Made by a program: the position numbers and the translations under genes. This document shows positions 16,033 through 27,162 of a stretch of 64,000 bases of DNA, one piece after another (within the stretch, counting starts at the first letter, position 1; each line of letters begins with the position of its first letter). This stretch comes from Sulfurisoma sp. Its GTDB lineage: Bacteria > Pseudomonadota > Gammaproteobacteria > Burkholderiales > Rhodocyclaceae. Under the pieces are notes generated by a model, which searched no databases, had not been told where the DNA came from, and saw only the letters and a list, made by a program, of their open reading frames with translations. The stretch lies in assembly GCA_030691075.1 (NCBI GenBank), contig JAUYFI010000030.1, positions 53,621 through 117,620 on the forward strand. Reading direction: 5' to 3'.

Positions 16033-16920
16033 ATGAATTTCGCCGACTGGATGTCCGCGGTACAGGACCGCACCGAAGCCGCTTTGGCGACGTTCCTGCC
16101 GCCCGCCGACGCGCTGCCGGGGCGCCTGCACGACGCCATGCGCTACGCCGTGCTCGGCGGCGGCAAGCGCGTGCGGCCCCTGCTCTGCCATGCCGCCGGC
16201 GCGGTGTTCGACGCCCCCGCCGCCGAGCTCGATCGCGCCGCCTGCGCCGTCGAACTGATCCACGGCTACTCGCTGGTGCATGACGACCTGCCCTGCATGG
16301 ACGACGACACCCTGCGCCGCGGCAAACCGACGGTGCATGTCGAATACGACGAGGCCACGGCATTGCTGGTCGGCGACGCGCTGCAATCGCTGGCCTTCCA
16401 GGTACTCGCGGAAACGCCGGAATCGCCGTCCCGCCAGCGCCGACTTTCTTCCATGATCGCCCTGCTCGCCCACGCCGCCGGCTCACGCGGCATGGCCGGC
16501 GGCCAGGCCATCGACCTCGCCGCCGTCGGCCGGACGCTGACCCTGGCGGAACTGGAGCAGATGCACATCCACAAGACCGGCGCGCTGATCCGCGCCGCCG
16601 TGCTGCTCGGCGCGCACTGCGGCAACGCCGATGCCGCGGCACTGACGAGCCTCACCCGTTACGCCAACCGCATCGGCCTGTTGTTCCAGGTCGTCGACGA
16701 CATTCTCGATGCCGAGGCCAGCACCGCCACACTGGGCAAAACCGCCGGCAAGGACGCCGCGCAGAACAAGCCGACCTACGTGACCCTGCTCGGCGCCACC
16801 CGTGCCAAGGCGCTGGCTGCCGAACTGCGCGACGATGCGATCAAAGCGCTGGCGCCGTTCGGCAATCGCGCCGATCACCTCGCCGGCCTCACCCGTTACA
16901 TCGTCGAACGCAGCTTCTGA
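16033..16920 (+). CDS. ispA: Farnesyl diphosphate synthase (geranyltranstransferase)
   Basis: Condenses isopentenyl diphosphate with dimethylallyl and geranyl diphosphate to make farnesyl diphosphate. The first aspartate-rich motif is [10 protein letters not shown] (near residue 85) and the second is DDILDAE. The 295-residue length is normal. Element A lies at residues about 131-139 in the sense direction, read [10 protein letters not shown] in a loop between helices ahead of [10 protein letters not shown]. The stop codon overlaps the dxs start by one base (TGATG), so translation of the two is coupled. Confidence 0.97.
   Translation: MNFADWMSAVQDRTEAALATFLPPADALPGRLHDAMRYAVLGGGKRVRPLLCHAAGAVFDAPAAELDRAACAVELIHGYSLVHDDLPCMDDDTLRRGKPTVHVEYDEATALLVGDALQSLAFQVLAETPESPSRQRRLSSMIALLAHAAGSRGMAGGQAIDLAAVGRTLTLAELEQMHIHKTGALIRAAVLLGAHCGNADAAALTSLTRYANRIGLLFQVVDDILDAEASTATLGKTAGKDAAQNKPTYVTLLGATRAKALAAELRDDAIKALAPFGNRADHLAGLTRYIVERSF
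16425..16448 (+). repeat. Element A, short form, inside ispA (sense)
   Basis: GCCGTCCCGCCAGCGCCGAC followed by TTTC. It is read SPSRQRRLS in the protein. Confidence 0.9.
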
Positions 16921-18764
16921 TGACCGCCTATCCCCTTCTCGACGCGATTCACGACCCGGCCGACCTGCGTCGCCTGGAACGCGCCGCCCTGCCGCAACTG
17001 GCCGAGGAACTGCGCGCCTTCCTGATCGAGTCGGTGGCGAAGACCGGCGGCCACCTGTCGTCGAATCTCGGCACCATCGAGCTGACCATTGCGCTGCACT
17101 ACGTCTTCGCCACGCCAGAGGACCGCCTGGTGTGGGACGTCGGCCACCAGACCTACGCCCACAAGGTGCTGACCGGGCGGCGCGCCGGCATGGCGCGGCT
17201 GCGCATGCAGGACGGCGTCTCCGGCTTTCCGCGCCGCGACGAGAGCCGCTATGACACGTTCGGCGTCGGCCATTCCTCGACCTCGATCTCGGCCGCGCTG
17301 GGCATGGCCGTGGCCGCCCGCAACAAGGGCGAGGAACGCCGCGTGGTCGCCATCATCGGCGACGGCGCCATGTCCGCCGGCCAGGCCTTCGAGGCACTCA
17401 ACAACGCCGGCGTGGTCGACGCCAACCTGCTGGTCATCCTCAACGACAACGACATGTCGATCTCGCCGCCGGTCGGCGCCCTCAACAAGTACCTCGCCCG
17501 GCTGCTGTCGGGTCGAACCTTCAACGCCGCGCGCCGCGCCGGCGAGAAGGTGCTGTCGGTGTCGCCCTCGCTGCTGGAAATCGCCAAGCGCGCCGAGGAG
17601 CATGTCAAGGGCATGTTCGTCCCCGGCACGCTGTTCGAGGAATTCGGCTTCAACTACATCGGCCCCATCGACGGCCACGACCTCGATTCGCTGGTGCCGA
17701 CGCTGGAAAACCTGCGCCAACTCACGGGCCCGCAGTTCCTGCACATCGTCACGAAGAAGGGCCAAGGCTACAAGCTGGCCGAGGCCGACCCAATTCTCTA
17801 CCACGGCGTGTCGAAATTCGACAGCAGCGACGGCATCCAGTCGGGCGGCGGCAAGCTCACCTACACCCAGGTGTTCGGCGACTGGCTGTGCGACATGGCA
17901 CGGGAGGACCCGCGCCTGGTCGGCATCACCCCGGCGATGCGCGAGGGTTCGGGCATGGTGCGCTTCGCCGAAGAATTCCCGCAGCGCTATCACGACGTCG
18001 GCATCGCCGAGCAGCACGCGCTGACCTTTGCCGCCGGCCTCGCCTGCGAGGGCATGAAGCCGGTGGTGGCGATCTATTCGACCTTCCTGCAGCGCGCCTA
18101 CGACCAGCTGATTCACGATATCGCCATCCAGAACCTGCCGGTGATGCTGGCGATAGACCGTGGCGGCCTGGTCGGCGCCGACGGCGCGACGCACCAGGGC
18201 GCCTTCGATCTCTCCTATCTGACCTGCATTCCCAACATGGTGGTGATGACGCCCGCCGACGAGGCCGAGTGCCGCCAGATGCTGACCACCGCCTTCCATA
18301 TCGACGGCCCGACCGCCGTGCGCTATCCGCGCGGCAGCGGTCCTGGCGTGGCGCCAGCGCCGACTTTCGACACGCTGACCGTGGGCACGGGCGAAGTTCG
18401 CCGCAGAGGGCGGCGCGTCGCCATCCTTGCCTTCGGCACCCTGCTGACGGCGGCGCTCGAAGCCGGCGAGCAGCTCGACGCGACCGTCGCCAACATGCGC
18501 TTCGTCAAGCCGCTCGACAACGAGTTGGTGCTGGAACTGGCGCGAACACACGAACTGCTGGTCAGCGTCGAGGAGAATGCCATCATCGGCGGCGCCGGCG
18601 CCGAGGTCGTGCGCTGCCTCGAGACCGCCGGCAGCCGCGCGCCGCTGCTGCGCCTCGGCCTGCCCGACAGCTTCATCGAGCACGGCGAACAAACCGCGAT
18701 GCTGGCGCAGCTCGGCCTCGATGCCGACGGCATCGCCCGAAGGATTCGCGAATTTAATAGTTGA
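16920..18764 (+). CDS. dxs: 1-deoxy-D-xylulose-5-phosphate synthase
   Basis: Thiamine diphosphate enzyme joining pyruvate and glyceraldehyde 3-phosphate, the first step of the MEP isoprenoid pathway. The protein has 614 residues. The ThDP-binding [18 protein letters not shown] is seen near residue 150, [19 protein letters not shown] near the N-terminus, and the transketolase pyrimidine domain has [20 protein letters not shown]. The C-terminal domain contains [20 protein letters not shown], where VAPAPTF is element A in the sense direction (residues about 476-483) at the junction into the last domain. It follows ispA directly. Confidence 0.98.
   Translation: MTAYPLLDAIHDPADLRRLERAALPQLAEELRAFLIESVAKTGGHLSSNLGTIELTIALHYVFATPEDRLVWDVGHQTYAHKVLTGRRAGMARLRMQDGVSGFPRRDESRYDTFGVGHSSTSISAALGMAVAARNKGEERRVVAIIGDGAMSAGQAFEALNNAGVVDANLLVILNDNDMSISPPVGALNKYLARLLSGRTFNAARRAGEKVLSVSPSLLEIAKRAEEHVKGMFVPGTLFEEFGFNYIGPIDGHDLDSLVPTLENLRQLTGPQFLHIVTKKGQGYKLAEADPILYHGVSKFDSSDGIQSGGGKLTYTQVFGDWLCDMAREDPRLVGITPAMREGSGMVRFAEEFPQRYHDVGIAEQHALTFAAGLACEGMKPVVAIYSTFLQRAYDQLIHDIAIQNLPVMLAIDRGGLVGADGATHQGAFDLSYLTCIPNMVVMTPADEAECRQMLTTAFHIDGPTAVRYPRGSGPGVAPAPTFDTLTVGTGEVRRRGRRVAILAFGTLLTAALEAGEQLDATVANMRFVKPLDNELVLELARTHELLVSVEENAIIGGAGAEVVRCLETAGSRAPLLRLGLPDSFIEHGEQTAMLAQLGLDADGIARRIREFNS
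18345..18368 (+). repeat. Element A, short form, inside dxs (sense)
   Basis: GGCGTGG followed by the core CGCCAGCGCCGACTTTC. It is read GVAPAPTF, in the linker to the C-terminal domain. Confidence 0.9.
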
Positions 18765-18851
18765 TTGATTTTGTCGGGATAGCTACCCTGTGCGGGCATG
18801 ACGCGTCGGCAATGATCGACGCGCACCCCCCAACCCCAGGAGCAACCCCGC

Positions 18852-19670
18852 ATGAATGCCAGAGACCCCATGATGATTCCCGACGTCCAAAGCAGCGCCG
18901 ATTCCCGCCAGTTGCCGATCAACAAGGTCGGCATCAAGTCCATCCGTCACCCGGTCAAGGTGCTGGACAAGAGCGGCGGCGTGCAGCACACCATCGCGAA
19001 CTTCGCCATGTACGTGGGTCTGCCGCACAACTTCAAGGGCACCCACATGTCGCGCTTCGTCGAGATCCTCAACAGTCGCGACAAGGAAATCTCGGTCGAG
19101 AGCTTCGAGGCCATGCTGCGCGAAATGGTGGTGAAGCTCGAGGCCGAGACCGGCATCATCGAGATGAGCTTCCCCTACTTCATCAACAAGGAAGCCCCTG
19201 TCTCCAAGGTCAAGAGCCTGATGGACTACGAAGTGACGTTCGTCGGCGAGATCCTCGAGGGCAACGTCTATCGCCAGACGATGAAGGTCGTGGTGCCGGC
19301 GACCAGCCTGTGTCCCTGCTCGAAGAAAATCTCCGACTACGGCGCGCACAACCAGCGCTCCCACATCACCGTCACCGCCACCACCAACGCCTTCCTCTGG
19401 ATCGAGGAACTGGTGCAGATGGTCGAGGCGCAGGCCTCCTGCGAAGTCTATGGCCTGCTCAAGCGCCCGGACGAGAAATATGTGACCGAGCGCGCCTACG
19501 ACAACCCGAAGTTCGTCGAGGACATGGTGCGCGACGTCGCCGGCGTGCTCAACGCCGATGCGCGCATCGATGCCTATGTGCTGGAATCGGAGAACTTCGA
19601 GTCCATCCACAACCACTCGGCCTACGCCCGCATCGAGCGCGACAAGCTCACCGAGCCGGTGCAACGCTAG
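18852..19670 (+). CDS. folE2: GTP cyclohydrolase FolE2 (type IB)
   Basis: Opens GTP to dihydroneopterin triphosphate, the first step of folate synthesis, using a metal other than strictly zinc. The family marker [19 protein letters not shown] is present near residue 155 with the catalytic cysteines, and [20 protein letters not shown] near residue 45 is typical. The 272-residue length is normal. The start at [12 protein letters not shown] has AGGAGC at good spacing. The stop meets the end of the convergent EAL gene with a four-base overlap. Confidence 0.95.
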   Translation: MNARDPMMIPDVQSSADSRQLPINKVGIKSIRHPVKVLDKSGGVQHTIANFAMYVGLPHNFKGTHMSRFVEILNSRDKEISVESFEAMLREMVVKLEAETGIIEMSFPYFINKEAPVSKVKSLMDYEVTFVGEILEGNVYRQTMKVVVPATSLCPCSKKISDYGAHNQRSHITVTATTNAFLWIEELVQMVEAQASCEVYGLLKRPDEKYVTERAYDNPKFVEDMVRDVAGVLNADARIDAYVLESENFESIHNHSAYARIERDKLTEPVQR

Positions 19671-21649
19671 ACCGACGGACCGTACGCGGCCTCGAAAGCC
19701 GACGCTTCCAGCGGCTTGGCGAACAGGTAGCCCTGCAGCTTGTGGCAGCCGATACCGCGGGTGAACTCCGCCTGCGCCTCGGTCTCCACGCCCTCCGCCA
19801 CCAGCGTTAGATCGAGGCCCTGCGCCAGCGCCGCGATGGCGCGGGCGATCGAGGCATCGACGGGATCGTGCGGCGCGTTGATGACGAAGGCGCGGTCGAT
19901 CTTGAGGATATCCACCGGCATCTGGCGCAACGACGCCAGCGATGAGTAGCCCTGGCCGAAATCGTCGATCGCCACGGCGACGCCCAGACTGCCCTTGAGT
20001 TCGCGCAGCAAGCCGGCGGCCTGATCCGGATTCAGGGCCAGGAACGTTTCCGTCACTTCGAGAATCAGCGCCGCCGCCGGCAGGCCCGATTCGGCCAGTG
20101 CCTCGCGAATGATCGCCGGCAGCCTGGGGTCGGTGAACTGCCGCGTGGACAGATTGACCGCCACCACGAACTCCGGCATGAAGCTTTGGCGCCAGCGTTG
20201 CGCCTGCTTGCACGCCTGGCGCAAAACGAAGGCGCCGACCTCGACGATCTGGCCGCTTTCCTCGAGTAGCGGAATGAACACCGTCGGCGACATCAGGCCG
20301 CGGTGCGGATGCCGCCACCGCACCAGCGCCTCCGCCGAGAGCAGTTGGCGCGTCCCGGCGTCGACCAGCGGCTGGTAGAAAACCTCGAATTCCTGGCGCT
20401 GCAAGGCTTCGCGCAGATCCGCCTGCAGTTGCAATCGCTCGGCCACGCCCTGCTCCAGCCCCGGCGTGTACAGAACCCAATGGCGCGCCCCCTGAGCCTT
20501 GGCCTGTCCCAGAGCTGCTTCGGCGTGCATCAGGAGCCCGGCCGGATCGCTCCCCCCGGACTCGGCCAGGTCGGCCCCCATCGCGACGTCGGCGACGATG
20601 TTCTGGCCCTCGAAGAGCAGCGGCGCGTCGAATTTCGCCAGGATTTCGCGTGCCAGGGGCGGAAGCATCTCCTCCGCCGAAACCGTCGCGTCCTCCTGCT
20701 TGAGCATCAGGGCGAAAGCATCGCCGGGGAGCCGGAACAAGCGGTGACCGGCATTCGGGAGCGTCGCCAGGCGGTCCGCCGTCTGACGCAGAACCGCGTC
20801 CGTGGCGCGGTGACCGTAGGCGGCGCTCACCTGCCGCAAATGCAGCAGGCCGACCACCAGCCAGCCGCGCCGGACGGCCGGCGCCACGGTGACGTCATGG
20901 CGTTGCCGCCGCGCCAGCACATCCAGCGCGACTTCGCGCACCGGCAAGCCCGTGACAGCGTCTTTCTCGCGCTGCGTTCGCTCCGCCCGGCGCAAGACAT
21001 GCAGGGCCACCGCGAAAATGACCAAACCGGCGAGATTGGCGATCGCCCAGACGCGACGCTCGTCCTGCTTGATCTCGGCGATCAGCGGCGTCACGTCCGT
21101 ATAGACCTCGAAGACCGCGTCCTGCGGCCCGTCCGCCCCGGGATTGGCCGGAACGTAAGCCTGCACGAGGTCGCGGTCCGCCACCAGCCCGCCATCGATG
21201 ACGCTGAATTGCTCGCGATGCACCAGTTCCGCCAACGCCTTGCCATTCAGCGCGGCGCGCACGCCAAGATTGCCGCCGTTATCCTCGCCGATCTGCTTCG
21301 CTTCGGTCGAGAACACCACCACGCCGCGCGGATCGTAGATCTTCACCTTGAGCACGCGCTGACCCTTGATCTGCGCCGCGACATCGCGCCCCAGGGCGGC
21401 GAGAAAATCGAGTTGCGGAATGGCCGTCGGCGGCAGCGTCGCGGCCCGCCGCACCGGCTTCAGGTAAAGCGGCCCTAGGGCGTTGGACAGGCTGGTCGCC
21501 ACCGCGATGCTGCGTTGCAGTTCGCGCTCGATCACCTCGCTGGTGGCGCTCTGCTTCCAGCCCCATGCCGTGAGCCAGGCGGCGCCGATCAGCAGGACGA
21601 AGAGGGCGGCGGCGGGAGTTCGATAGCGGCTGGTTTCCGGGGGGGTCAC
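19667..21649 (-). CDS. Membrane EAL-domain cyclic-di-GMP phosphodiesterase with degenerate GGDEF
   Basis: A 660-residue signalling protein. A membrane helix at about residues 12-30 and a second at about 205-225 enclose a periplasmic sensor region. The GGDEF domain is degenerate: the signature is [11 protein letters not shown], so it cannot make c-di-GMP. The C-terminal EAL domain looks active, with [41 protein letters not shown] and VAEGVET all present. It probably breaks down c-di-GMP under control of a periplasmic signal. The start [20 protein letters not shown] gives a proper first helix. Confidence 0.9.
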   Translation of the reverse strand: MTPPETSRYRTPAAALFVLLIGAAWLTAWGWKQSATSEVIERELQRSIAVATSLSNALGPLYLKPVRRAATLPPTAIPQLDFLAALGRDVAAQIKGQRVLKVKIYDPRGVVVFSTEAKQIGEDNGGNLGVRAALNGKALAELVHREQFSVIDGGLVADRDLVQAYVPANPGADGPQDAVFEVYTDVTPLIAEIKQDERRVWAIANLAGLVIFAVALHVLRRAERTQREKDAVTGLPVREVALDVLARRQRHDVTVAPAVRRGWLVVGLLHLRQVSAAYGHRATDAVLRQTADRLATLPNAGHRLFRLPGDAFALMLKQEDATVSAEEMLPPLAREILAKFDAPLLFEGQNIVADVAMGADLAESGGSDPAGLLMHAEAALGQAKAQGARHWVLYTPGLEQGVAERLQLQADLREALQRQEFEVFYQPLVDAGTRQLLSAEALVRWRHPHRGLMSPTVFIPLLEESGQIVEVGAFVLRQACKQAQRWRQSFMPEFVVAVNLSTRQFTDPRLPAIIREALAESGLPAAALILEVTETFLALNPDQAAGLLRELKGSLGVAVAIDDFGQGYSSLASLRQMPVDILKIDRAFVINAPHDPVDASIARAIAALAQGLDLTLVAEGVETEAQAEFTRGIGCHKLQGYLFAKPLEASAFEAAYGPSV

Positions 21650-21766
21650 GGCGACACCTTGTCGCGTAAAACACAGCGGGCATTGTGGTGCATCGCTGGC
21701 GTAAACGCAAAGCGGAGCGGGGTTGCCGGCATCCCGGCAACCCCGCCTGGGGCAGGAGGCGGACGA

Positions 21767-22135
21767 TCAGCCCGCGGTTCTGGCCGTGAGCTTTTCCTTG
21801 ATGCGCGCCGACTTGCCCGAGCGGTTGCGCAGGTAGTAGAGCTTGGCGCGACGCACGTCGCCGCGACGCTTGACCTCGACGCTGGCGATCAGCGGCGAAT
21901 AGGTCTGGAAAGTGCGCTCGACGCCCTCGCCCGACGAAATCTTGCGCACGATGAAACTGGAGTTGAGGCCGCGGTTCTTCTTGGCGATGACCACGCCCTC
22001 GAAGGCCTGGACGCGCTTGCGCTCGCCTTCGACCACGTTCACGTTCACGATCACGGTGTCGCCGGGGGCGAACGCGGGAATGGTCTTGCCGAGGCGTTCG
22101 ATTTCCTCTTTTTCGATCTGATCAATCAGGTTCAT
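21767..22135 (-). CDS. rplS: 50S ribosomal protein L19
   Basis: Ribosomal protein at the 30S-50S interface. The 122 residues start [20 protein letters not shown], with [20 protein letters not shown] and [20 protein letters not shown]. It is last in the rpsP-rimM-trmD-rplS operon, 18 bases behind trmD. Confidence 0.98.
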   Translation of the reverse strand: MNLIDQIEKEEIERLGKTIPAFAPGDTVIVNVNVVEGERKRVQAFEGVVIAKKNRGLNSSFIVRKISSGEGVERTFQTYSPLIASVEVKRRGDVRRAKLYYLRNRSGKSARIKEKLTARTAG

Positions 22136-22153
22136 GTCGTTTTTTCCTTCAAT

Positions 22154-22924
22154 TTAGTTACGACCGCAGAGCTCTTCGGCTTCGATCTCGCCGAGGAGTT
22201 GCGTTTCCTCCGCGCTCATCTGCTGCATGAGCGCCCGCTGCGCCAACAATTCCGGGCGACGCTTCCGGGTCCGCGCCAGCGACATTTTCAGTCGCCAGCG
22301 ACGGATGTTCTCGTGGTGGCCGGAGAGCAACACCTCCGGCGCCGGCATTCCTTCATACACCTCGGGCCGCGTGTAGTGCGGGCAATCCAGCAGCCCGGCA
22401 ACGAACGAATCCTCGACCGCCGAGGCGTCGTCGTTCAAAGCCCCCGGTAACTGCCTCACGCAGGCATCGATCAACGCCATCGCCGCGATCTCGCCGCCCG
22501 AAAGGACGAAATCGCCGATCGATATTTCTTCATCGACGCAGCGTTCGATCAAGCGCTCGTCAACCCCTTCATAACGCCCGCAGAGCAGAATCGCTCCCGG
22601 CGTTGCCGCCAGCCGCCGCACCCGCTCGTGCGTGAGCGGCGCGCCCTGCGGCGAGAGGTAAATCACCTTCGCTCCATCGTCGCCGCGCCCCATGCGGGCT
22701 ACGGCAATTGTCTGCTCCAGCGGCCCCGGCAGCATCACCATGCCCGGCCCGCCGCCATACGGCCGGTCATCGACCGTCCGGTGGTTGTCCTCCGTCCTGT
22801 CGCGCGGGTTCCAGCAATCCAGCCGCCACAACCCACGCTCCAGCGCCCGCCGCGTGATGCCCGACTGCGTCACCGCCGCGAACATCTCGGGAAACAGCGT
22901 GATCGCGTCGAAGCGCAGCATCAC
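22154..22924 (-). CDS. trmD: tRNA (guanine-N1)-methyltransferase
   Basis: Methylates G37 of tRNAs that read CNN codons, protecting against frameshifting. This SPOUT enzyme has 256 residues, with [13 protein letters not shown] at the N-terminus, [12 protein letters not shown] near residue 55, the knot segment [15 protein letters not shown] and [12 protein letters not shown]. It overlaps the end of rimM by four bases (ATGA), and rplS follows. Confidence 0.98.
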   Translation of the reverse strand: MMLRFDAITLFPEMFAAVTQSGITRRALERGLWRLDCWNPRDRTEDNHRTVDDRPYGGGPGMVMLPGPLEQTIAVARMGRGDDGAKVIYLSPQGAPLTHERVRRLAATPGAILLCGRYEGVDERLIERCVDEEISIGDFVLSGGEIAAMALIDACVRQLPGALNDDASAVEDSFVAGLLDCPHYTRPEVYEGMPAPEVLLSGHHENIRRWRLKMSLARTRKRRPELLAQRALMQQMSAEETQLLGEIEAEELCGRN

Positions 22925-23430
22925 CAGTCTGCTTCCCAGTCGACGCGGATGACCTTATTGGAAACATCCACCTCGTTAATCACCTGCGCGATGAACGGCA
23001 GCAGGCGCTCCGTCTTGCCTTCGCGCACCACCAGCACGTCGTTGGCGCCGGTCTCGATCAGTTCGGCCACCGAGCCGAGCTTCACGCCCCGTGCATTCAC
23101 CACTTCCAGGCCGATCAGATCGGCCCAGTAATACTCGTCCTTCGCCGGCGGCGGCAGCGCCTCGTGCGGTACGGCAAAGTAGCTGCCGTCGATTGCCTCG
23201 GCCGCCGTGCGATCGTCGATGCCTCTCAGCTTCGCGACGAGACCCTTGCCATGTGGTTTCAGGCCTTCAAGCTCGTAGCGCTGCCACTCCGTGCCTTCGG
23301 CATCGCTGCCCAGCCACCAGGCAGGCATCGCCCGCCATACCGCCAGATCGTCCGCCATGCCCCCTATCGGGTTCAGCTTGATCCAGCCCTGCACGCCGAA
23401 CGGGGCGATCACTCGCCCCAAAACCACCAT
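22921..23430 (-). CDS. rimM: 16S rRNA processing protein RimM
   Basis: Assembly factor for the 30S head that binds S19. The 169 residues show [20 protein letters not shown] at the N-terminus and the PRC-barrel region with [16 protein letters not shown] and [13 protein letters not shown]. It lies between rpsP (eight-base gap) and trmD (four-base overlap). Confidence 0.97.
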   Translation of the reverse strand: MVVLGRVIAPFGVQGWIKLNPIGGMADDLAVWRAMPAWWLGSDAEGTEWQRYELEGLKPHGKGLVAKLRGIDDRTAAEAIDGSYFAVPHEALPPPAKDEYYWADLIGLEVVNARGVKLGSVAELIETGANDVLVVREGKTERLLPFIAQVINEVDVSNKVIRVDWEADW

Positions 23431-23438
23431 GCCGCTGG

Positions 23439-23693
23439 TCAGGCAGCCGGCTTGACGGCGATCTGCTTGACGAGGCGGGCGGCGGTCGGCGACAACTGGG
23501 CGCCGACGCCCTGCCAGTAGGCCAGACGCTCGGCGTTGACCACCAAGCCCTGTTCGTTTTCGGCAGCCACTGGATTGTAGAAACCAATGCGCTCGACAAA
23601 GCGACCATCGCGGCGGTTGCGCGAGTCGGTCACCACCATGTTGTAGAAGGGGCGCTTTTTGGCGCCGCTGCGGGCAAGTCGAATGACGACCAT
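23439..23693 (-). CDS. rpsP: 30S ribosomal protein S16
   Basis: First gene of the rpsP-rimM-trmD-rplS operon. The 84 residues start [20 protein letters not shown] and contain RIGFYNPVA. The promoter should lie in the 127-base gap to pyrF, where I see no strong match. Confidence 0.98.
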   Translation of the reverse strand: MVVIRLARSGAKKRPFYNMVVTDSRNRRDGRFVERIGFYNPVAAENEQGLVVNAERLAYWQGVGAQLSPTAARLVKQIAVKPAA

Positions 23694-23820
23694 GATGTAT
23701 CCCTTGAATTCGGAAAACGAGGTTTCGGCGAAGGCTAATGCACGCGTCAGCGGGCGTTACGCCAAAGCCAAAAAGCTGGCGATTATAACGGTTTCCCGCA
23801 GGAAAACAATCGGCGCCAAA

Positions 23821-24537
23821 TCAGCGGAACACTCCGGCGATGGTCGCCTGCACGGCCTCGGCCGCCGCGCGCGGGTCGGGTGCCTGGCGGATCGGGCGGC
23901 CGACCACGATGTAGTCGGCGCCGTTGTGGAAGGCCTGGGCCACGTCGACAGTGCGCTTCTGGTCATCCGCCGGCTTGTTTTCCACCGGGCGGATGCCCGG
24001 CGTAACCACCAGCAGCCGCTGCCCGAGCTCGTGCCGGATCATCGGCGCCTCGAGGCCCGAGGACACGATGCCATCCACTCCGGCCTCCAGCGCGCGGCGC
24101 GCGCGCGATAGCACCAGCTTGTCGACATCGCAGGCGAAGCCGAGATCGTCGAGGTCGCCGCGGTCGAGACTGGTCAGCACGGTCACGGCGAGAATCTTCA
24201 GTTCGCCCTTGTCGCGCACGGCCGCCTCCATGATCGCCTGGTTGCCATGGACGGTGGCAAAGGTCGCGCCGCTGCCGACCAGCGCGCGCACGGCGGAGCA
24301 CACGGTTTCCGGAACGTCGAAGAACTTGAGGTCGACGAAGACCTTCTTGCCCTGCGCCGTCAACCACTGCAGCAACTCGAAATAGCCGCCGGCCATGAAG
24401 AGTTCGAGGCCGATCTTGTAGAAGCTGACTGCATCGCCAAGCTGGATTACCAAGGCACGCGCGGCGGCGGCATCGGCGACGTCGAGCGCGACGATCAACC
24501 GATCGCGCACAGGAATGGGTTTGTCGGACAAGAACAT
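23821..24537 (-). CDS. pyrF: Orotidine 5'-phosphate decarboxylase
   Basis: Last step of UMP synthesis. The 238 residues begin with LIVALDVADAAAARALVIQL, and the active-site block is VFVDLKFFDVPETV (D-x-K-x-x-D variant). VTPGIRP and DYIVVGRPI near the C-terminus form the phosphate site. The group I length is typical. It is divergent from the PilZ-like gene. Confidence 0.96.
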   Translation of the reverse strand: MFLSDKPIPVRDRLIVALDVADAAAARALVIQLGDAVSFYKIGLELFMAGGYFELLQWLTAQGKKVFVDLKFFDVPETVCSAVRALVGSGATFATVHGNQAIMEAAVRDKGELKILAVTVLTSLDRGDLDDLGFACDVDKLVLSRARRALEAGVDGIVSSGLEAPMIRHELGQRLLVVTPGIRPVENKPADDQKRTVDVAQAFHNGADYIVVGRPIRQAPDPRAAAEAVQATIAGVFR

Positions 24538-24660
24538 GAAATTTCCTGATGTTCGGGATCATGAATTCTACTAGAATCGAACGCGCTTCCCGGGCGGAAG
24601 TCCCGCATGGACATTCGCTCCGGGTTCGCCTGAAAGCTGTTAAACGCTAGCACTCGCGCG

Positions 24661-26193
24661 ATGCCAAAATCGACCGACCCTACCGTTTCATCACCGGCCC
24701 TTGACAGTGCGCTTGCCTGGCTCGCCCAGCCGCCGGCGGAGGATCCGTTGCGCGACTTGGTGCCCTTGCGCAACCATCTCGCCGCGGTCGACGACATGGG
24801 CGTGGCGCCGCTGCATCTGCTGCGCATCCTCGAACTCGTCCAGCCGCGCGTCAATGTGGTCAATGCCGCGCTCAAGCCGCTTCTGCGCGAGGCCTCGTTG
24901 CCCGTCGACCGCCGGCTGCGGACAATCTCGCAGGGCTTGCTCGATGTCCATGGCGGCATTGTCGCCGCGTATGGCAAGGTGATGCGCGAAGCCGATTGCG
25001 AGCGTCTGCAGAGCCTGCACCGCAACCCGACATCGCTTGGTGCGCTGGCCATCGGCAACCTGGCGCAGCAGATGGAAGTGGCGCTGCTTATCTCTTCCCC
25101 TGCTCCGCCGGACATGTGGCGCACCGCCCAGGCGATCTACCACTGGACAATGACCGCAACTCCGCACGACAGCACTCTGCCGGAGGGCGCCAACGCCGTC
25201 CTGCGCCACTTCAAGACCATGCTGGCGCTGGCCGCGGCGCAGCCCGAGAGCTTCACGCCGGCCGAACTCGATTTCCTGCTGGCCTATCTGCGCGAGTTCG
25301 CCGACCAAGTCGAATTTGCCGAAGCGCTACCCGCCAGCAGCCAGACGGGAACCTGGTACTGGATCAATGAAAGCCGCGACCAGCCGCCCGGCGCCGTCGT
25401 CCGCCGCCCGCCCCCGGCCAGCGGGAGGAATGTGTGCTTCTCGTGCCGCGAACTCGGTCGTTCGGCGCTCGAGCACATGGAGCATCTCGGCGCCGGCGAA
25501 AGCCCGCAAACGCTGGGGCTGGACGAACGGGCCGCCAGCCCGGCGCTGCGCCAGGCGCTGCACCGCGCCGCCGGCCGCTGGGTATCCCCGCCGAAACGAC
25601 ATATGTCGCGTCGCGGCAGCAGCAGCCGCGTTCAGGTCTGCACCGACCTGCCGGCGCTGTGGCATCATCAGCGCGGGGACACGCGCCCCGTCGCAAATGC
25701 CACCGGCATCACATCGACCGACTGGATGATGCTGAACGAAAGCCCGGGCGGACTTGCCGTCATGCATGTGTCCGGCAATACCCACGGCATCATGGCCGGT
25801 TCCGCACTTGCGGTGCAGCCAGCCGCCAACAAGCCCTGGGGCCTCTGCCTGGTGCGCTGGGCGCGCAGCGACAATCCGGAACACCTCGAACTCGGGCTGG
25901 AGCTGGTTGCGCCAGCGGCCGAAGCCGTGCGACTGGTGCGGCACAACGGTGGTGGCAACTTACCGGAGGAAGCGGCGACAGCGGCTTTCCGTCTGCCCCC
26001 CCTGGCAGCCGCGCAACGCGGCGAGGCACTGCTGGCCGTACCAGGCATTCATCAGGCGGGGACGTTCACCCTCGTCAGCGAAAATACCGATCGCATCCAG
26101 CTCACCGAGTGCACGCCGGGCACCCTGCTGCTGCAAACCTCCAGCGTCGAACTGTTCGAGTTCACCCGCGACTTTTCACCTGCCGGCCACTAG
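24661..26193 (+). CDS. Hypothetical protein with C-terminal PilZ-like domain
   Basis: A 510-residue protein. Residues 1-230 are helical (DDMGVAPLHLLRILELVQPR) and unrecognised. From about residue 310 the pattern changes: KRHMSRRGSSSR supplies an RxxxR-type arginine pair, and LNESPGGLAVMHVSG supplies an N-x-S-x-x-G block, followed by GSALAVQPAANKPWGLCLVR and LELGLELVAPAAEAVRL. These are the c-di-GMP-binding features of PilZ domains, so it may be an effector for the EAL protein nearby, but overall similarity is weak. The 3' end overlaps the convergent yihY-type gene by 32 bases. Confidence 0.55.
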   Translation: MPKSTDPTVSSPALDSALAWLAQPPAEDPLRDLVPLRNHLAAVDDMGVAPLHLLRILELVQPRVNVVNAALKPLLREASLPVDRRLRTISQGLLDVHGGIVAAYGKVMREADCERLQSLHRNPTSLGALAIGNLAQQMEVALLISSPAPPDMWRTAQAIYHWTMTATPHDSTLPEGANAVLRHFKTMLALAAAQPESFTPAELDFLLAYLREFADQVEFAEALPASSQTGTWYWINESRDQPPGAVVRRPPPASGRNVCFSCRELGRSALEHMEHLGAGESPQTLGLDERAASPALRQALHRAAGRWVSPPKRHMSRRGSSSRVQVCTDLPALWHHQRGDTRPVANATGITSTDWMMLNESPGGLAVMHVSGNTHGIMAGSALAVQPAANKPWGLCLVRWARSDNPEHLELGLELVAPAAEAVRLVRHNGGGNLPEEAATAAFRLPPLAAAQRGEALLAVPGIHQAGTFTLVSENTDRIQLTECTPGTLLLQTSSVELFEFTRDFSPAGH

Positions 26194-27010
26194 ACCCCAA
26201 AACATGGGGCAGTTCCGCCGTTACCAGGGCACCGACGAGGATGATGCCCCATGAGGCGGAAAGCCAGATCAGGAAGACCGGCATCGCCGCGAAGGCGCCA
26301 TAGATCACCGTGTAGGTCGGCAGCTTCGCCACATACAGGCTGAACAATATCTGCATCAGGGTGAAGCCGGCGGCAGCCAGCAGCCCGCCAGTGACGGCGT
26401 GTGCCGGGCGTATCGGCCGGTTGGGCACGGCCCAATACACCAGCGCGAACAGCGCCGCCATGAACACGAAGGGGACGACCTTGAAGAACAGGGTGTTGAC
26501 CCACCGCGGCTCGTCCAGGAGACCGAACGACACGCTGGCGAGGTAGGTGATGGCAACGAGGCTGCCGCCGAACACCAGCGGCCCGACCAGCAGCGCGACG
26601 AGGTGCATGGCCAGACGCTTGAGCAAGGGCCGCGCTGCCTTGATCCTCCAGATGGCATTGAAGGCATGCTCAATGGTGAGCATCTGGATCAGCGCCGTGA
26701 CGCCTAGCAAAAGGCCGCCAATCAGCGTCACGCGTTCGGCGCGATGGGCGAACTGACCGACGTACTTGGCGATCACCGCGCCGGCCTTGTCCGGCAGCAG
26801 ATTGGTCAGCAGAAATTTTTCCAGCGCGGCGCCCAGCCCACTGCCGAACGGCAGGTTGGAGATGAGCACCGCGCCGACCGCGAACATCGGCACCAGGCCG
26901 AGCAGCGTGGCGAAAGAGAGGGCGGCGGCGGTCTGCGCGCAGCGCTCGGCATGAAAGCGGCGCACGACGCTGGCGACCAGGCGGAAGGGGGCGAGAATCC
27001 AGCGCATCAT
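26162..27010 (-). CDS. YihY/BrkB-family inner membrane protein
   Basis: Polytopic membrane protein of the YihY/virulence factor BrkB family, about 282 residues with six likely helices. Typical blocks are CAQTAAALSFATLLGLVPMF near the N-terminus, LIGGLLLGVTALIQMLTIEH and NAIWRI, and ILFSLYVAKLPTYTVIYGAF with AAMPVFLIWL near the end. The role is not proven. The track's start (MPPWGRPGGG) is encoded by element B, so I take the ATG at MMRWILAPFR, which sits at the edge of that repeat. The 3' end overlaps the convergent PilZ-like gene. Confidence 0.88.
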   Translation of the reverse strand: MMRWILAPFRLVASVVRRFHAERCAQTAAALSFATLLGLVPMFAVGAVLISNLPFGSGLGAALEKFLLTNLLPDKAGAVIAKYVGQFAHRAERVTLIGGLLLGVTALIQMLTIEHAFNAIWRIKAARPLLKRLAMHLVALLVGPLVFGGSLVAITYLASVSFGLLDEPRWVNTLFFKVVPFVFMAALFALVYWAVPNRPIRPAHAVTGGLLAAAGFTLMQILFSLYVAKLPTYTVIYGAFAAMPVFLIWLSASWGIILVGALVTAELPHVLGSSGRQVKSRG

Positions 27011-27128
27011 GCCTCCGCCGGGCCGTCCCCAAGGAGGCATGCGCGCCCCGTGGGGGGGCAGCGTCCGCGAGGGATACCGTCCCCGGCTGAGCCGGGGACA
27101 TAAGCCGGGTTTGCGAGCGTGGGGGCCA
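27005..27128 (-). repeat. Element B copy 1 (GC-rich hairpin repeat at the yihY-type start)
   Basis: The end next to the gene reads CATCATGCCTCCGCCGGGCC, then CGTCCCCAAGGAGGCATGCG. The far end reads GCGAGCGTGGGGGCCAT. The middle contains a perfect nine-base stem, GTCCCCGGC-TGA-GCCGGGGAC (27079-27099). It shares both ends with the copy at 60.9 kb. A TATAAT hexamer (27129-27134) abuts its far end, ahead of the DUF2069 gene. Confidence 0.8.
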
Positions 27129-27162
27129 TATAATCGCTTGCATTGTATCGAAAGGCTTGCCA

